NCBI RefSeq assembly: GCF_022427965.1
Contig: NZ_JAKTTI010000015.1
Location: 25,802 to 89,801 of the forward strand
DNA from: Fredinandcohnia quinoae
GTDB taxonomy: Bacteria; Bacillota; Bacilli; Bacillales; Bacillaceae_L
Length of the DNA stretch: 64,000 nucleotides
Direction of reading: 5' to 3'
Shown: one piece after another, positions 1 to 8,836 of the stretch
Numbering within the stretch: position 1 is the stretch's first letter
Layout: each line of letters begins with the position of its first letter
Notes under the pieces: generated by a model
Database searches by the model: none
What the model saw: only the letters and a program-made list of their open reading frames with translations
Told to the model about the DNA's origin: nothing
Translations under genes and position numbers: made by a program

Positions 1-3000
1 ATGACACTAGCTCTTTATGGGAAAGTGGAGCGCGCATCTAATAACACATTGGGAATCTTGAACCATGCGGAAGAACAGCTCCATGTATCCCTCACTTTTG
101 AACTTCAAAATGCAAATGGTGCGAAACGATATATGATTGAAAGAAGCTTTAAACGTGCTGATGAACTAAGGGTAAAATCCTCGGTCAGCCGTTTAATCGA
201 AGTTAATGAAGAATCTGTCGTGTTGGCTGATAAAATTGGTGAGGTTAATCAGCAAATACAAGAATTACTTGGCTTAACGATTGATGATTTTACAAGGGCG
301 GTAGTGCTGCCACAAGGGAAATTTGCGGAATTTTTATCATTAAAGGGCGTTGACAGAAGGCAAATGCTGCAACGACTTTTTAACCTTGAACAATATGGGG
401 ACAAGCTTAATAAAAAGCTGAAGAATAAACTATCCACAGCAAAATCAGAATTAAATGAGGTTGTTGCAGAACAGACAGGACTTGGTGATGCCTCAACAGA
501 AGCAATTAAACAAGCTGAAACAGAGCTTAGTGAAGTTGAAATTCTCTTAAATAAGCGCCAAACTGAGTTAAAAAAGGTTGAGGAGCAATTTGAACAAAGT
601 AAAAAGATTTGGGATTGGCAACAACAGAAATTAACACTTGCTACAAAATTAAATGAGGTTGAACGAGAAAAGGATCATATTCAGCAATTAGAGTCAAAAG
701 TGAAGCTTGCTGACACTGCAGATAAAGTTTTTCCATATTTAGAAGAATTTGAGGCATCAAACATTGCTGTAATGGAATGGACGAATAGGCATAAAGAAGT
801 TCATAGTCAACTAGAGATCAATAAGCTAAAACTGGAAAAAAGTCTAGAAAACTATAATCAAGCAAGATTGGAAAAAACGAAACAACTCCCAATTTTACTT
901 ACAAAAAAGCAAAAGCTTATCGAAGCTAAAGTAATTCAAGAAAAGGCTGTTGTGCTAGAAAATGAACTTAGAGTATTACACGGTAAGCTCAATGCGCTAA
1001 AAAAACAAACAAATGAAAAGCAACAACTAATTACGAATCTGTCAGATGTGATTACAAGAGGATTGGAAAAACAAAAAATGCTTAAGGAAGAACAATCAAA
1101 GCTTACCGTTTCTGCAAGTGAGCGGGATGTAATCCGTAAAGCATATGAGCAAAAGCAACTTATTTTACACAATAATGAGACATTAAGAGGGTTGTTAGAA
1201 GAGAAAAATAAAAAACAAAAACAACTAGCAGAAGCTGAAAAGATGTTTGCCACAAAAAATGAACTTCTCTCGAAGCAGAAGAAGCTAATGGAGTCTTTAT
1301 TTTCAAAAACAGATGCTACTTACCATGCTATTTGCGAGATAGAAGTAGATTCTGAAAAGGTGATCTTACGGGCTGAGAATGAACAAGCAAAACAAAAACA
1401 GCAGTTAGAGGAGATGAGAACAAAAAATCTGGCGATACAGCTAGCGAGTCAGCTTAAAGAGGGTGCTGCATGTCCAGTTTGTGGCTCAACCGAACATCCG
1501 AACCCATTAGTTATGCATGATGATCAAGTAAATGTTCTTCAAAAAGAGATCGAACACCTTACGGATGGTATCAGACAAGCACAAGAGGTCAAACAACAAA
1601 TAACGACCTTAAAGCTACAGCTTGAACAAATTTCTCACGGGCTTGTTCAAGAATACCCAGGTCATTTAGAGGTTCAAATTAAAGAAAATCCTCCAGTAAA
1701 AGAAATAGATGTTTTTCCATCAATATATTCTAAATTAGATCATTTGCAGATTGAAATAAAATCATTCAATCAAGATTATCTTCAGCTAAAAGAAACAGGA
1801 AGAAAGGCAATACAGGAGGTTCGAGCTCTTACCCAAAGTATTGCCCAAATAGAAAGCACGAAAGAAAATCTACAAATGAATCATATGGAAATCCAAGAAA
1901 AAGTTACTTCACTATCTAAAAGGGTAGAGAACCAAAAAGCTGAGTGGAATCAAATTTTTACTAATATGCAATTTGATTCAATTGAAACAAAAATGGCGGA
2001 AATTTCTACAAAGGACAAGAATGTTCAGGAACTAACTGCTCAACTTGATCATATTGCTAAGATATTAGAACAAAGAGAACAAGAAAGTGGCAAACATCAA
2101 GAAGATTTCAATCAATTTGAACGTAATGTCATCGAACTTACTTCTGCTTTACAAAATAAGGACGAAGCATTACATGAGCATCGCGAAAAGCTTTCACAAG
2201 AAATTGGCGAAAACGATATTAACCAATTACTGTCCGAAACAGAACAACTGCTAAAGAATGTCGAGGAAAAGGAAGCTTCAACCTATGAAATATGGCTGCA
2301 TACACAGCAAATCTGTCAGCAGCTTGAGAATGAAACACATGCAGCTGCACAATCATTAACCGAAAGTAAAAGTCGCTTAGAAAAGTCAACTGCAAAATGG
2401 AATGAGGTAAAATCAGAAACCAATTTCTTATCAATTGAAGATGTGAAAAGTGCTATACTTTCGAAAAATGATCAGGAAATAATGAAGCGTACAATTGAAG
2501 AGTATTCAGATAAAGTAAAACAGTTGTTTGCAGAATTAACGAACCTAAATGAGCTATTAAATGGGAAGGAAATATCTTTTGAAAAATGGCAAGACATCCA
2601 AAAAATTCGTGAAGAAATAAAAGAAATGGTTAATGAAGCTGTTGAGGCGAAAGGTGCTGCATTAAAAGCACTTCAGGTGCTCCAAGAAAAACATGTGCGT
2701 TTTAATGAGCTTGAGGGTAGACGTACTGAATTAGACGCGCTGGTTGAGCAATATCATCAGCTACAAGCTGTTTTCAAAGGGAATAGCTTTGTTGAATACA
2801 TTGCTGAGGAACAACTTGTTCAAGTTAGTCGTGATGCCACAGAAAGACTAGGTATCTTAACAAGACAGCGTTATGCAATTGAAGTGGATTCACAAGGGGG
2901 ATTCATTATGCGGGATGATGCGAATGGAGGAGTTAGACGCCCTGTTACATCATTATCTGGTGGGGAAACCTTCTTAACATCATTGGCATTAGCATTATCT

Positions 3001-3252
3001 CTTTCAGCCCAAATTCAGCTGCGTGGAGAGTATCCACTCCAGTTCTTCTTCTTAGATGAAGGCTTTGGAACATTAGATGCAGACCTGTTAGACACTGTTG
3101 TCTCGGCACTTGAGAAGCTTCATTCGAAACAGCTAGCAGTTGGAGTTATCAGTCATGTTCAGGAACTAAGGGCGAGATTACCAAAACGTCTTATTGTAAT
3201 ACCCGCGGAACCATCTGGAAGGGGTACACAAGTAAAAATTGAAACCTTGTAA
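1..3252 (+). CDS. sbcC: Exonuclease subunit SbcC, 5' end outside window
   Basis: SbcC is the Rad50-like ATPase subunit of the SbcCD nuclease, which opens DNA hairpins and blocked ends. The frame is open from base 1. The first residues (MTLALYGKVERA) match the segment just after Walker A in this family, so about 45 N-terminal residues including the P-loop lie upstream. Visible parts are long Lys/Glu/Gln-rich coiled coils, a zinc-hook CPVC at residues 491-494, the ABC signature LSGGE around residues 985-989, and Walker B FFFLDEGFGTLD near residue 1016. The C-terminal ATPase half is complete. In Bacillus sbcC follows sbcD and precedes the gerP operon, as here, although no yisB lies between them. 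The ATG at base 1 is internal and is not the real start. Confidence 0.96.
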   Translation: MTLALYGKVERASNNTLGILNHAEEQLHVSLTFELQNANGAKRYMIERSFKRADELRVKSSVSRLIEVNEESVVLADKIGEVNQQIQELLGLTIDDFTRAVVLPQGKFAEFLSLKGVDRRQMLQRLFNLEQYGDKLNKKLKNKLSTAKSELNEVVAEQTGLGDASTEAIKQAETELSEVEILLNKRQTELKKVEEQFEQSKKIWDWQQQKLTLATKLNEVEREKDHIQQLESKVKLADTADKVFPYLEEFEASNIAVMEWTNRHKEVHSQLEINKLKLEKSLENYNQARLEKTKQLPILLTKKQKLIEAKVIQEKAVVLENELRVLHGKLNALKKQTNEKQQLITNLSDVITRGLEKQKMLKEEQSKLTVSASERDVIRKAYEQKQLILHNNETLRGLLEEKNKKQKQLAEAEKMFATKNELLSKQKKLMESLFSKTDATYHAICEIEVDSEKVILRAENEQAKQKQQLEEMRTKNLAIQLASQLKEGAACPVCGSTEHPNPLVMHDDQVNVLQKEIEHLTDGIRQAQEVKQQITTLKLQLEQISHGLVQEYPGHLEVQIKENPPVKEIDVFPSIYSKLDHLQIEIKSFNQDYLQLKETGRKAIQEVRALTQSIAQIESTKENLQMNHMEIQEKVTSLSKRVENQKAEWNQIFTNMQFDSIETKMAEISTKDKNVQELTAQLDHIAKILEQREQESGKHQEDFNQFERNVIELTSALQNKDEALHEHREKLSQEIGENDINQLLSETEQLLKNVEEKEASTYEIWLHTQQICQQLENETHAAAQSLTESKSRLEKSTAKWNEVKSETNFLSIEDVKSAILSKNDQEIMKRTIEEYSDKVKQLFAELTNLNELLNGKEISFEKWQDIQKIREEIKEMVNEAVEAKGAALKALQVLQEKHVRFNELEGRRTELDALVEQYHQLQAVFKGNSFVEYIAEEQLVQVSRDATERLGILTRQRYAIEVDSQGGFIMRDDANGGVRRPVTSLSGGETFLTSLALALSLSAQIQLRGEYPLQFFFLDEGFGTLDADLLDTVVSALEKLHSKQLAVGVISHVQELRARLPKRLIVIPAEPSGRGTQVKIETL

Positions 3253-3254
3253 AA

Positions 3255-3284
3255 AGCAGGTACGTCTAGTACCTGCTCTTTCTT
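3255..3284 (+). terminator. Terminator of sbcC
   Basis: A 9-bp perfect stem (agcaggtac / gtacctgct, loop gtcta) is followed by a T-rich run. It lies directly after the sbcC stop, and its downstream edge touches the gerPF stop, so it probably serves both convergent units. Confidence 0.8.
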
Positions 3285-3501
3285 ATGCATTCCTCTTAAT
3301 TAGTTGATCTGCAAAATCCTCGTCATTAGTATTTGTTGAATTTAGACCATTATTTGTACAGATGAAGTCACCTGTATTAAATGAACCAGATCCTGAATAG
3401 GTTTTAGCTGAATCCTTAGGTGATACATAGAAGGAGTCCCCAAAATTAACGACCCCACCGCCAATACTTATAATTTTTATGGGACCTACTATTGCTGGCA
3501 T
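3283..3501 (-). CDS. gerPF: Spore germination protein GerPF
   Basis: This 72-residue protein starts MPAIVGPIKIISIGGG and carries the SGSGSFNTGDF motif shared by GerPA and GerPF. GerP proteins are made late in the mother cell and are needed for normal spore-coat structure and passage of germinants to the inner receptors. It is the last gene of the reverse-strand gerPABCDEF operon. The ATG is preceded by AAAGGGTG at good spacing. It is a paralogue of GerPA at the other end of the operon (same MPAIVG start and GSGSFNTGD core). Confidence 0.95.
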   Translation of the reverse strand: MPAIVGPIKIISIGGGVVNFGDSFYVSPKDSAKTYSGSGSFNTGDFICTNNGLNSTNTNDEDFADQLIKRNA

Positions 3502-3550
3502 TTTCAGACACCCTTTATTAATTGAATTTACTATACGCTATGATATCAAT

Positions 3551-3949
3551 TTATGTTTCGTTACTAGTATGAGTCCTATGGCGTTTAGGTAAAAGTTTTC
3601 GAATATGTTTAAGTCTTGCTTCAGCATTGATAATTTCGGTTGAACCTACCTGCATAACTGAGGAAGATGATAGCCCAGTTACCTTTATTGAATTTACTTT
3701 TATAATAGGATTTTGATTACAAATATTCATATTCATATTTTCGGTAATAGTAACTTTCGGTAATTCTTGAGAGAAAATTGAATAGGCCGAAAAATTACCC
3801 TCGTTTGTGAAAAAAAGTGGCACTTCTCGTTGAACAGCAAGTGCGGTTGATACTGGAGTAATTTTTTTTGAATCCCCAATTTCTAAAATTGAACTAAATG
3901 CAATCGAATTAACATAAATAAAGTCAACAACTGATAATCGATTCATCAT
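3551..3949 (-). CDS. gerPE: Spore germination protein GerPE
   Basis: This 132-residue protein has the GerPE pattern: an N-terminal VDFIYVNSIAFSSILEIGD segment and a second SIKVTGLSSSSVMQVGS segment. Both resemble the repeat unit (x-V-x-S-I/x-SS-V-x-Q-I/V-G) found throughout the GerP family. Its role is in coat permeability to germinants, known for the family. It follows gerPD by six bases and precedes gerPF by 49. Two tandem ATG codons occur at the start; the first is used here but the second is equally possible. Confidence 0.93.
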   Translation of the reverse strand: MMNRLSVVDFIYVNSIAFSSILEIGDSKKITPVSTALAVQREVPLFFTNEGNFSAYSIFSQELPKVTITENMNMNICNQNPIIKVNSIKVTGLSSSSVMQVGSTEIINAEARLKHIRKLLPKRHRTHTSNET

Positions 3950-3955
3950 TGTACA

Positions 3956-4135
3956 TCAAGCCTGTGGTGAGAGGGGAACATATGGCCCAATAATTAAAGA
4001 TTCAGGTGGAGTATCAAATACAGATGATAAACAAATCGTTTTTGTGTCTCCAATTAAAAATACAGAGGACGCACCGACACCAACAATATTGATATTACCA
4101 ACTTGAATATCCTTATTTACAACGGTGAAATTCAT
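3956..4135 (-). CDS. gerPD: Spore germination protein GerPD
   Basis: A short gene of 59 codons read from the sequence: it begins MNFTVVNKDIQVGNINIVG, continues with GASSVFLIGD, and ends PLSPQA. It fits GerPD in size, position and the SSVFLIGD variant of the GerP repeat motif. Its ATG overlaps the gerPC stop by four bases (ATGA), which indicates translational coupling. The gene completes the six-gene operon in the standard A-B-C-D-E-F order. Confidence 0.92.
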   Translation of the reverse strand: MNFTVVNKDIQVGNINIVGVGASSVFLIGDTKTICLSSVFDTPPESLIIGPYVPLSPQA

Positions 4136-4770
4136 TTTGGTTTCCCTTCTTTCATGTTGTCTGGTATATGGTTCATAAAAGATGTAATCGAGTTTTGTAT
4201 ATCCATTTTTACTTTTGTTATAATAGATTGATAGATTTCTTTTTCATGTACAGGAGTACGTAGGTCAGCTTGATATTGTTGTAAATAATAATGAATCCGT
4301 TCATGAATTTGATTGCGAATATCTTCTATAATAAAATCACTATAGCCTTCAGCAAGGATGTAACCTTCACTTTTCTCCAGTTGACTGATGATATGATAAC
4401 AGTCATTAGTTAAAAACTCATTTATTTCATTTTCAATTTTTTCTATAACGGGCTTATGAATATGTCTTACATCCGGTATGTTCGTTTTCCCTTGTTGTGA
4501 TACAGCGAATTCTTCTATTTGCTCCCCGTTTGTGGGATTTAAACCAATATTTAATGTACCATCTAATGTTTCTACTTTTAATTGATCAAATTTATATTCG
4601 ATCCGATCAATATGGGTTGAAGGTCTTTTTTTAATTTCATCTACTGTTGTCTGAAGCTGATTAATTATTTTCTCCAAATGATTAATTCGTTGATTTTGAG
4701 TTTCTACATACTGGTGAAGTTGTTGTAAATATATAGAAATATCGTAATTATATGAGTACAAGATATTCAC
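4132..4770 (-). CDS. gerPC: Spore germination protein GerPC
   Basis: A 212-residue protein of the GerPC family, the only gerP product without the short hydrophobic SS-V-x-IG motif. The N-terminal region (residues 10-50) is a coiled coil rich in Gln, Leu and Ile. A short beta-type segment follows (DQLKVETLDGTLNIGL), and then a long helical C-terminal part. GerPC is known to be required for proper coat assembly and germinant access. It lies between gerPB and gerPD and overlaps gerPD by four bases. Confidence 0.94.
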   Translation of the reverse strand: MNILYSYNYDISIYLQQLHQYVETQNQRINHLEKIINQLQTTVDEIKKRPSTHIDRIEYKFDQLKVETLDGTLNIGLNPTNGEQIEEFAVSQQGKTNIPDVRHIHKPVIEKIENEINEFLTNDCYHIISQLEKSEGYILAEGYSDFIIEDIRNQIHERIHYYLQQYQADLRTPVHEKEIYQSIITKVKMDIQNSITSFMNHIPDNMKEGKPK

Positions 4771-4832
4771 CTCTTCTTTTCGCCTTTATTGTTATATTAT
4801 GCATAAGGGTAAAAATGGGTGAATGCCTATCT

Positions 4833-5045
4833 TTAAGCCGAAGTTGGGGATGTTAGTGGTACAGCAGGGCCCTCCAATGTGGAGGAGACTGCCTCGGGTG
4901 CAGGTTCTGTGAACCCACCTGTATTGTGAAGATGGGATACCGGCTTAATAATGCCGGCACTACCAATTTGTAGTACTGAAGAATTATTAATACTTCCAAT
5001 TTTAAGGGATTGAATACAAATGGTTTGATTGATGTAATAATTCAA
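4833..5045 (-). CDS. gerPB: Spore germination protein GerPB, TTG start
   Basis: GerPB, a small coat-associated germination protein with the motif SINNSSVLQIGSAG and a C-terminal tail rich in Pro, Ala, Ser and Thr. The frame extends upstream to an ATG at 5072, but that start would overlap gerPA and has no Shine-Dalgarno sequence. A strong AGGAGG lies at 5055-5060, nine bases before a TTG at 5045. This gives a 70-residue protein beginning M-NYYINQT, which matches the family N-terminus. I therefore choose the TTG. Confidence 0.93.
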   Translation of the reverse strand: MNYYINQTICIQSLKIGSINNSSVLQIGSAGIIKPVSHLHNTGGFTEPAPEAVSSTLEGPAVPLTSPTSA

Positions 5046-5058
5046 AATAGCATCCCTC

Positions 5059-5280
5059 CTATAAATTTCCAATTGTTACTTGATCAATATTATCCGTATC
5101 ATACGTATTTGTTACACTTTGGTGATTATTAATTCGCAAGCCATCACCTGTATTAAAAGACCCAGCCCCAGCAAATGTCTTTGCTACACTATTTGGTGCC
5201 ATCTGAAACACATCACCAATATTAAAAATACTACTATTTCCAATACTATTCACCTTAACTGCTCCTACAATAGCTGGCAT
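5059..5280 (-). CDS. gerPA: Spore germination protein GerPA
   Basis: First gene of the gerP operon, 73 residues, starting MPAIVGAVKVNSIGNSSIFNIGD and containing AGAGSFNTGDG. A GTG three codons upstream is in frame, but AAAGGG sits eight bases before the ATG at 5280 and the family starts at MPAIVG, so the ATG is preferred. GerPA is a paralogue of GerPF. Its stop codon overlaps the gerPB ribosome binding site. Confidence 0.95.
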   Translation of the reverse strand: MPAIVGAVKVNSIGNSSIFNIGDVFQMAPNSVAKTFAGAGSFNTGDGLRINNHQSVTNTYDTDNIDQVTIGNL

Positions 5281-5310
5281 GTGTAACACCCTTTTTGTTA
5301 TTAACTACAA

Positions 5311-5319
5311 CAGTGTATG
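5311..5319 (-). promoter_or_regulatory. Possible sigma-K -10 element for the gerP operon
   Basis: Read on the reverse strand, CATACACTG matches the sigma-K -10 pattern CATANNNTA at all but the last position. It lies about 30 bases before the gerPA ATG. A candidate AC-containing -35 lies near 5335. The gerP operon is known to be transcribed by the mother-cell sigma-K polymerase in B. subtilis; assigning this hexamer is inference. Confidence 0.45.
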
Positions 5320-5427
5320 AGTATAGCCCAAAAGTTGTGAATGGATTGTTGTTGGTAAATATCTCTAGTGAATAAGGACATGTTCAACTATAATTTAATT
5401 AAGTAAATATGTTAGGGAGTTGGAGGA

Positions 5428-6612
5428 ATGAACAAAGAAATTCTTATGCCGATTACGGTAAAAGAACGAATTCAATCAATTGATGTAATTAGGGGCTTGG
5501 CTATCTTGGGGATATTTTTAGTGAATTTGCCATCCTTCTATGCACCAATGCTTTATTTAGATCCAGAAAAATGGTGGAGTGGATCATTGAATCAGGGAAC
5601 AAATCAATTTATCGATATTTTTGCCCAGGCTAGCTTTTATACGCTATTTTCTTTCCTTTTTGGTTTTGGAATGGTCATTTTTAAAGAGCGAGCAATTGCA
5701 AAGGGATATTCTTATTATCGGCTGATTACACGCAGACTTCTTGTTCTGCTCATAATTGGTTGTATCCATGCATTTTTGATTTGGCACGGAGATATTTTAA
5801 TTTCGTATGCAATTGTTGGAGCCATTATGATATTATTTCATAAAGCAAAGCCAGTGACTTTGCTCATTTGGTCACTGTTGTTAATTTTTATACCTAGTGT
5901 ATTAATATCGGGATTAATGATACTTGCGTCGTTAGTAGCACCAGAGGTAGCAATCTATCCTTATGATGAGTTGCTAGCTGCTAAACTTGTTGAGGTATAT
6001 AGCTCAGGGTCCTTTGCGGAAATTACGTTACAAAGAATTGAAGATTGGTATTATATAAATAATCTTGCCAATGGATTTTTTCTCATCCTAACATTGCTAC
6101 CAATGTTTCTTCTTGGTGCGTTTATTGCAAAATCAAAATGGTTTGAGAATACAAATGAACATTTGAAAAAGATTAGAGTACTATGGCTGATCTCATTGGT
6201 AATCGGTTTGCCGACAAAGCTAGCACCGTATCTCTTTGGCAAAAATTTAGGTACTGATTATATACAAGATACGATTGGTGGTCCTGCAACAGCGATCCTT
6301 TATGCAACTTCAATCGTGTTGCTTGTAAGACTTCCAATTTGGAATAAGATTTTATCACCATTAGCAGCAGTCGGTAGACTTTCAATGAGTAATTATTTAT
6401 TTCAATCGTTCATTTGTACTTTAATCTTTTATAGTTATGGGCTTGGATTTTATAATAAAATGCAGCCTTTCACTGGTACATTGTTGGCAGTTGGAATTTT
6501 TATTGTTCAAATTTTCCTTAGCAAGCTGTGGATTAAGAGGTTTCGGTACGGTCCAGTTGAATGGTTGTGGAGAACACTTACCTATGGTCAAAAAGTTCAG
6601 ATCAAAAAATAG
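5428..6612 (+). CDS. DUF418 / YeiB-family multispanning membrane protein
   Basis: A 394-residue integral membrane protein with the N-terminal signature RIQSIDVIRGLAILGIFLVN and about ten hydrophobic segments. The C-terminal part carries the DUF418 pattern (GRLSMSNYLFQS ... RYGPVEWLWRTLTYG). Relatives in Bacillus include YxaH and YrkO. Function is unknown; the fold resembles membrane acyltransferase-like proteins (DHHW-free OpgC/HGSNAT group), so a transferase or transport role is possible but unproven. AGGGAGT lies at good spacing before the ATG. It is a single-gene unit with its own terminator. Confidence 0.85.
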   Translation: MNKEILMPITVKERIQSIDVIRGLAILGIFLVNLPSFYAPMLYLDPEKWWSGSLNQGTNQFIDIFAQASFYTLFSFLFGFGMVIFKERAIAKGYSYYRLITRRLLVLLIIGCIHAFLIWHGDILISYAIVGAIMILFHKAKPVTLLIWSLLLIFIPSVLISGLMILASLVAPEVAIYPYDELLAAKLVEVYSSGSFAEITLQRIEDWYYINNLANGFFLILTLLPMFLLGAFIAKSKWFENTNEHLKKIRVLWLISLVIGLPTKLAPYLFGKNLGTDYIQDTIGGPATAILYATSIVLLVRLPIWNKILSPLAAVGRLSMSNYLFQSFICTLIFYSYGLGFYNKMQPFTGTLLAVGIFIVQIFLSKLWIKRFRYGPVEWLWRTLTYGQKVQIKK

Positions 6613-6639
6613 AGGCATTCAATATTGAATGCCTTTTTT
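6613..6639. terminator. Bidirectional terminator
   Basis: A perfect 10-bp stem (aggcattcaa / ttgaatgcct, two-base loop) with T6 follows the DUF418 gene. Its edge overlaps the stop of the reverse-strand Spo0E-like gene, so it can end both units. Confidence 0.85.
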
Positions 6640-6805
6640 AATTCACCAATTTAAGTCTTCTTTCCAATGCCTTTTGATGAATGTTTAATAATTGATCTAG
6701 CTCTTGGCTACATTTCACGGTCTCTTTCGCTGTATACCCATACCGATTTGCTAAAAAAATCATTTTTCGACGTTTTATCTCGATCACTAGCTTTAACATC
6801 AACAT
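6638..6805 (-). CDS. Spo0E-like aspartyl-phosphate phosphatase
   Basis: A 55-residue protein read from the reverse strand. It starts MLMLKLVIEIKRRKM and contains the diagnostic SQELDQLLN motif of the Spo0E/YisI/YnzD family. These small helical-hairpin proteins dephosphorylate Spo0A~P and so delay sporulation (family knowledge). GGAG at 6814-6817 is eight bases from the ATG at 6805; an in-frame ATG at 6811 is too close to it. In B. subtilis yisI, a Spo0E family member, also lies next to gerPA, so this is its likely positional equivalent. A forward-strand open frame over the same bases is a shadow. Confidence 0.85.
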   Translation of the reverse strand: MLMLKLVIEIKRRKMIFLANRYGYTAKETVKCSQELDQLLNIHQKALERRLKLVN

Positions 6806-6965
6806 TATCATTTCTCCATTTGCAGCATTTTAACCGTATTGAAGATTCTAGGTTGTCTTATTTGGTCCACTATTATTATAACTTTCTACAAAAATAATTA
6901 AACAAGTTCGCTAAAAGTTCTTAAATTATTACATATTCATACAAAATCCTGCAAAATCTCTAAAT

Positions 6966-6997
6966 AAAAAAAGTCTGTGGGTTTCTTTACCACAGAC
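6966..6997 (-). terminator. Terminator of rocD
   Basis: On the reverse strand gtctgtgg pairs with ccacagac around a nine-base loop, followed by a run of seven T. It lies just after the rocD stop. Confidence 0.85.
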
Positions 6998-7007
6998 CTA
7001 CTACAAA

Positions 7008-8198
7008 TTAAGATAATACTTCCTTAACCCTATCAATTGCCCAGTCTAGATCTTCTTTCGAAATGATTAGTGGTGGGGCAAAACGAATAACAGTGTCATG
7101 AGTTTCTTTACAAAGTAACCCTACATCTTTAAGTTTTTCACAATATGGGCGCGCATCCTCAGTCAGCTCAACACCAATAAATAATCCTCGACCTCTTACT
7201 TCTTTAATCATTGGATTCCTGATTTCACGCAGCTTTTCCATCATATATGTGCCTAGTTCAAGTGACCGTTCTGCAAGCTTTTCATCAATTAATACATCTA
7301 ATGCAGCGATAGATACGGCACATGCAAGCGGGTTTCCTCCAAATGTGGATCCGTGTGAACCAGGGTTAAATACCCCAAGGATGTCATTGTTTGCAGCAAC
7401 ACATGAAATAGGGAATACGCCACCACCAAGTGCCTTTCCTAAAATATACATATCAGGTATGATGTTTTCCCATTCACATGCAAACAATTTTCCAGATCGT
7501 GCCAAACCAGCTTGTATTTCATCTGCAATATACAGTACATTATTTTCTTTACATATGTTATAGCTTTCTGTTAAAAAGCCATCTCGAGGAATTTTAATAC
7601 CTGCTTCACCTTGAATTGGTTCAAAAATAAATGCAGCTGTATTTGAGGTAATCGCCGATTTTAGTGCGTCAAGATCACCATATGGAATGACTTTAATTCC
7701 AGGCAGCATTGGCCCAAATCCACGTTTATACTCGTCACTTGATGACATTGAAACAGCTGTCATCGTACGGCCATGAAAATTGTCATCACATACAATTACT
7801 TCAGCTTGATTTTCAGCAACACCTTTTACGTCATATGCCCAACGACGAGCAGCTTTAAATGCTGTTTCAACGGCTTCTGCTCCTGTATTCATTGGTAAGA
7901 TCATATCTTTTTTAGTAAGCTTTGCAACCTTTTCATACCATGGTCCAAGCTGGTCATTATGAAATGCTCGTGATGTTAATGTAATTTTATCTGCTTGGTC
8001 TTTTAATGCTTGAATAATTTTTGGGTGTCTATGTCCTTGGTTAACAGCAGAATATGCACTTAACATATCCATGTACTTATTCCCTTCAGGATCCTCTACC
8101 CATACACCTTCAGCTCTAGATATGACAATCGGAAGCGGGTGATAATTATGTGCTCCATAATGATCTGTTAATGAAATAAGTTCTTCTGTCTTACTCAA
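7008..8198 (-). CDS. rocD: Ornithine aminotransferase RocD
   Basis: A class III PLP-dependent aminotransferase of 396 residues that transfers the delta-amino group of ornithine to 2-oxoglutarate, giving glutamate semialdehyde (arginine/ornithine catabolism, cytosol). Family features seen are [48 protein letters not shown], the PLP lysine in ILGKALGGG (about residue 254), and [11 protein letters not shown]. Length matches B. subtilis RocD (401). It differs from ArgD in this window by the YSAVNQGH segment and the ornithine-type N-terminus. A GGAGGGG ribosome binding site precedes the ATG. It is monocistronic with its own terminator. Confidence 0.95.
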   Translation of the reverse strand: MSKTEELISLTDHYGAHNYHPLPIVISRAEGVWVEDPEGNKYMDMLSAYSAVNQGHRHPKIIQALKDQADKITLTSRAFHNDQLGPWYEKVAKLTKKDMILPMNTGAEAVETAFKAARRWAYDVKGVAENQAEVIVCDDNFHGRTMTAVSMSSSDEYKRGFGPMLPGIKVIPYGDLDALKSAITSNTAAFIFEPIQGEAGIKIPRDGFLTESYNICKENNVLYIADEIQAGLARSGKLFACEWENIIPDMYILGKALGGGVFPISCVAANNDILGVFNPGSHGSTFGGNPLACAVSIAALDVLIDEKLAERSLELGTYMMEKLREIRNPMIKEVRGRGLFIGVELTEDARPYCEKLKDVGLLCKETHDTVIRFAPPLIISKEDLDWAIDRVKEVLS

Positions 8199-8340
8199 TA
8201 TTATCCCCTCCGGTAATTATTTTTGATACTACTAACAATATCCTACTGTGGAAAGGGAATCAACACTAAAACTTTTAGTTTTTATAAGAAACATGCTATT
8301 ATATATGGTATATGTACTAGAAAAAGGAGGAAATTAAGAG

Positions 8341-8706
8341 ATGACAGTTAATACACATGCACATATTGCGGCATGGGCGATTGCAATAATACTATTTATT
8401 ATTACATTCGTACTACTTAATGGTGAAAAAGCAAAAGCAGTAAAAATCATGCATATGACATTGCGCCTGTTTTACTTATTTATTTTAGCTACTGGTTTAC
8501 TCTTATTATTTGGTGGGGTTCAAATAGACGGGGAATACATAGGAAAAGCAATTCTTGGATTGTTAGTGATTGGGTTTATGGAAATGATTTTAACTCGTAA
8601 AAGTGATGGTAGACCTACTGGTTTATTTTGGGTTCTGTTGATAATCGTGCTTGCTCTAACGATTGCTCTAGGATGGCGTCTACCATTAGGCATATTGCAC
8701 ATGTAA
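8341..8706 (+). CDS. yisL: YisL family membrane protein (UPF0344 / DUF1516)
   Basis: A 121-residue protein with four predicted membrane helices: AHIAAWAIAIILFIITFVLL, LFYLFILATGLLLLFGG, AILGLLVIGFMEMIL and LFWVLLIIVLALTIALGW. This agrees with YisL (UPF0344), a conserved Bacillus membrane protein of unknown function. An AAAGGAGG ribosome binding site precedes the ATG. The position shortly after the gerP region agrees with B. subtilis. A TATTAT -10-like hexamer lies near 8295, but no clear -35 was found. Confidence 0.85.
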   Translation: MTVNTHAHIAAWAIAIILFIITFVLLNGEKAKAVKIMHMTLRLFYLFILATGLLLLFGGVQIDGEYIGKAILGLLVIGFMEMILTRKSDGRPTGLFWVLLIIVLALTIALGWRLPLGILHM

Positions 8707-8719
8707 TAAAATATTTCGA

Positions 8720-8747
8720 AAAGCTGCCATTTTTGGTAGCTTTTTTT
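8720..8747 (+). terminator. Terminator of yisL
   Basis: The stem aagctgcca / tggtagctt has one G-T pair and a short T loop, and is followed by T7, directly downstream of yisL. Confidence 0.85.
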
Positions 8748-8836
8748 AACTTTTAGTGTTTTTGAATAAAAAAATATGCTATCTTAAGATTATGAACTGT
8801 CATACTTCTAGAGTTTGAAAGAGTGGTGAATATTGC

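Noticed and set aside
2219..2434. Reverse open frames within sbcC
   Set aside because: Low-complexity shadows of the coiled-coil coding sequence.
5046..5072. ATG start of gerPB at 5072
   Set aside because: No ribosome binding site and an overlap with gerPA; AGGAGG points to the TTG at 5045.
5080..5286. Forward 68-codon open frame
   Set aside because: It is antisense to gerPA and has no independent support.
6667..6897. Forward 76-codon open frame
   Set aside because: It is the shadow of the reverse-strand Spo0E-like gene with its SQELD motif; it has no ribosome binding site of its own.
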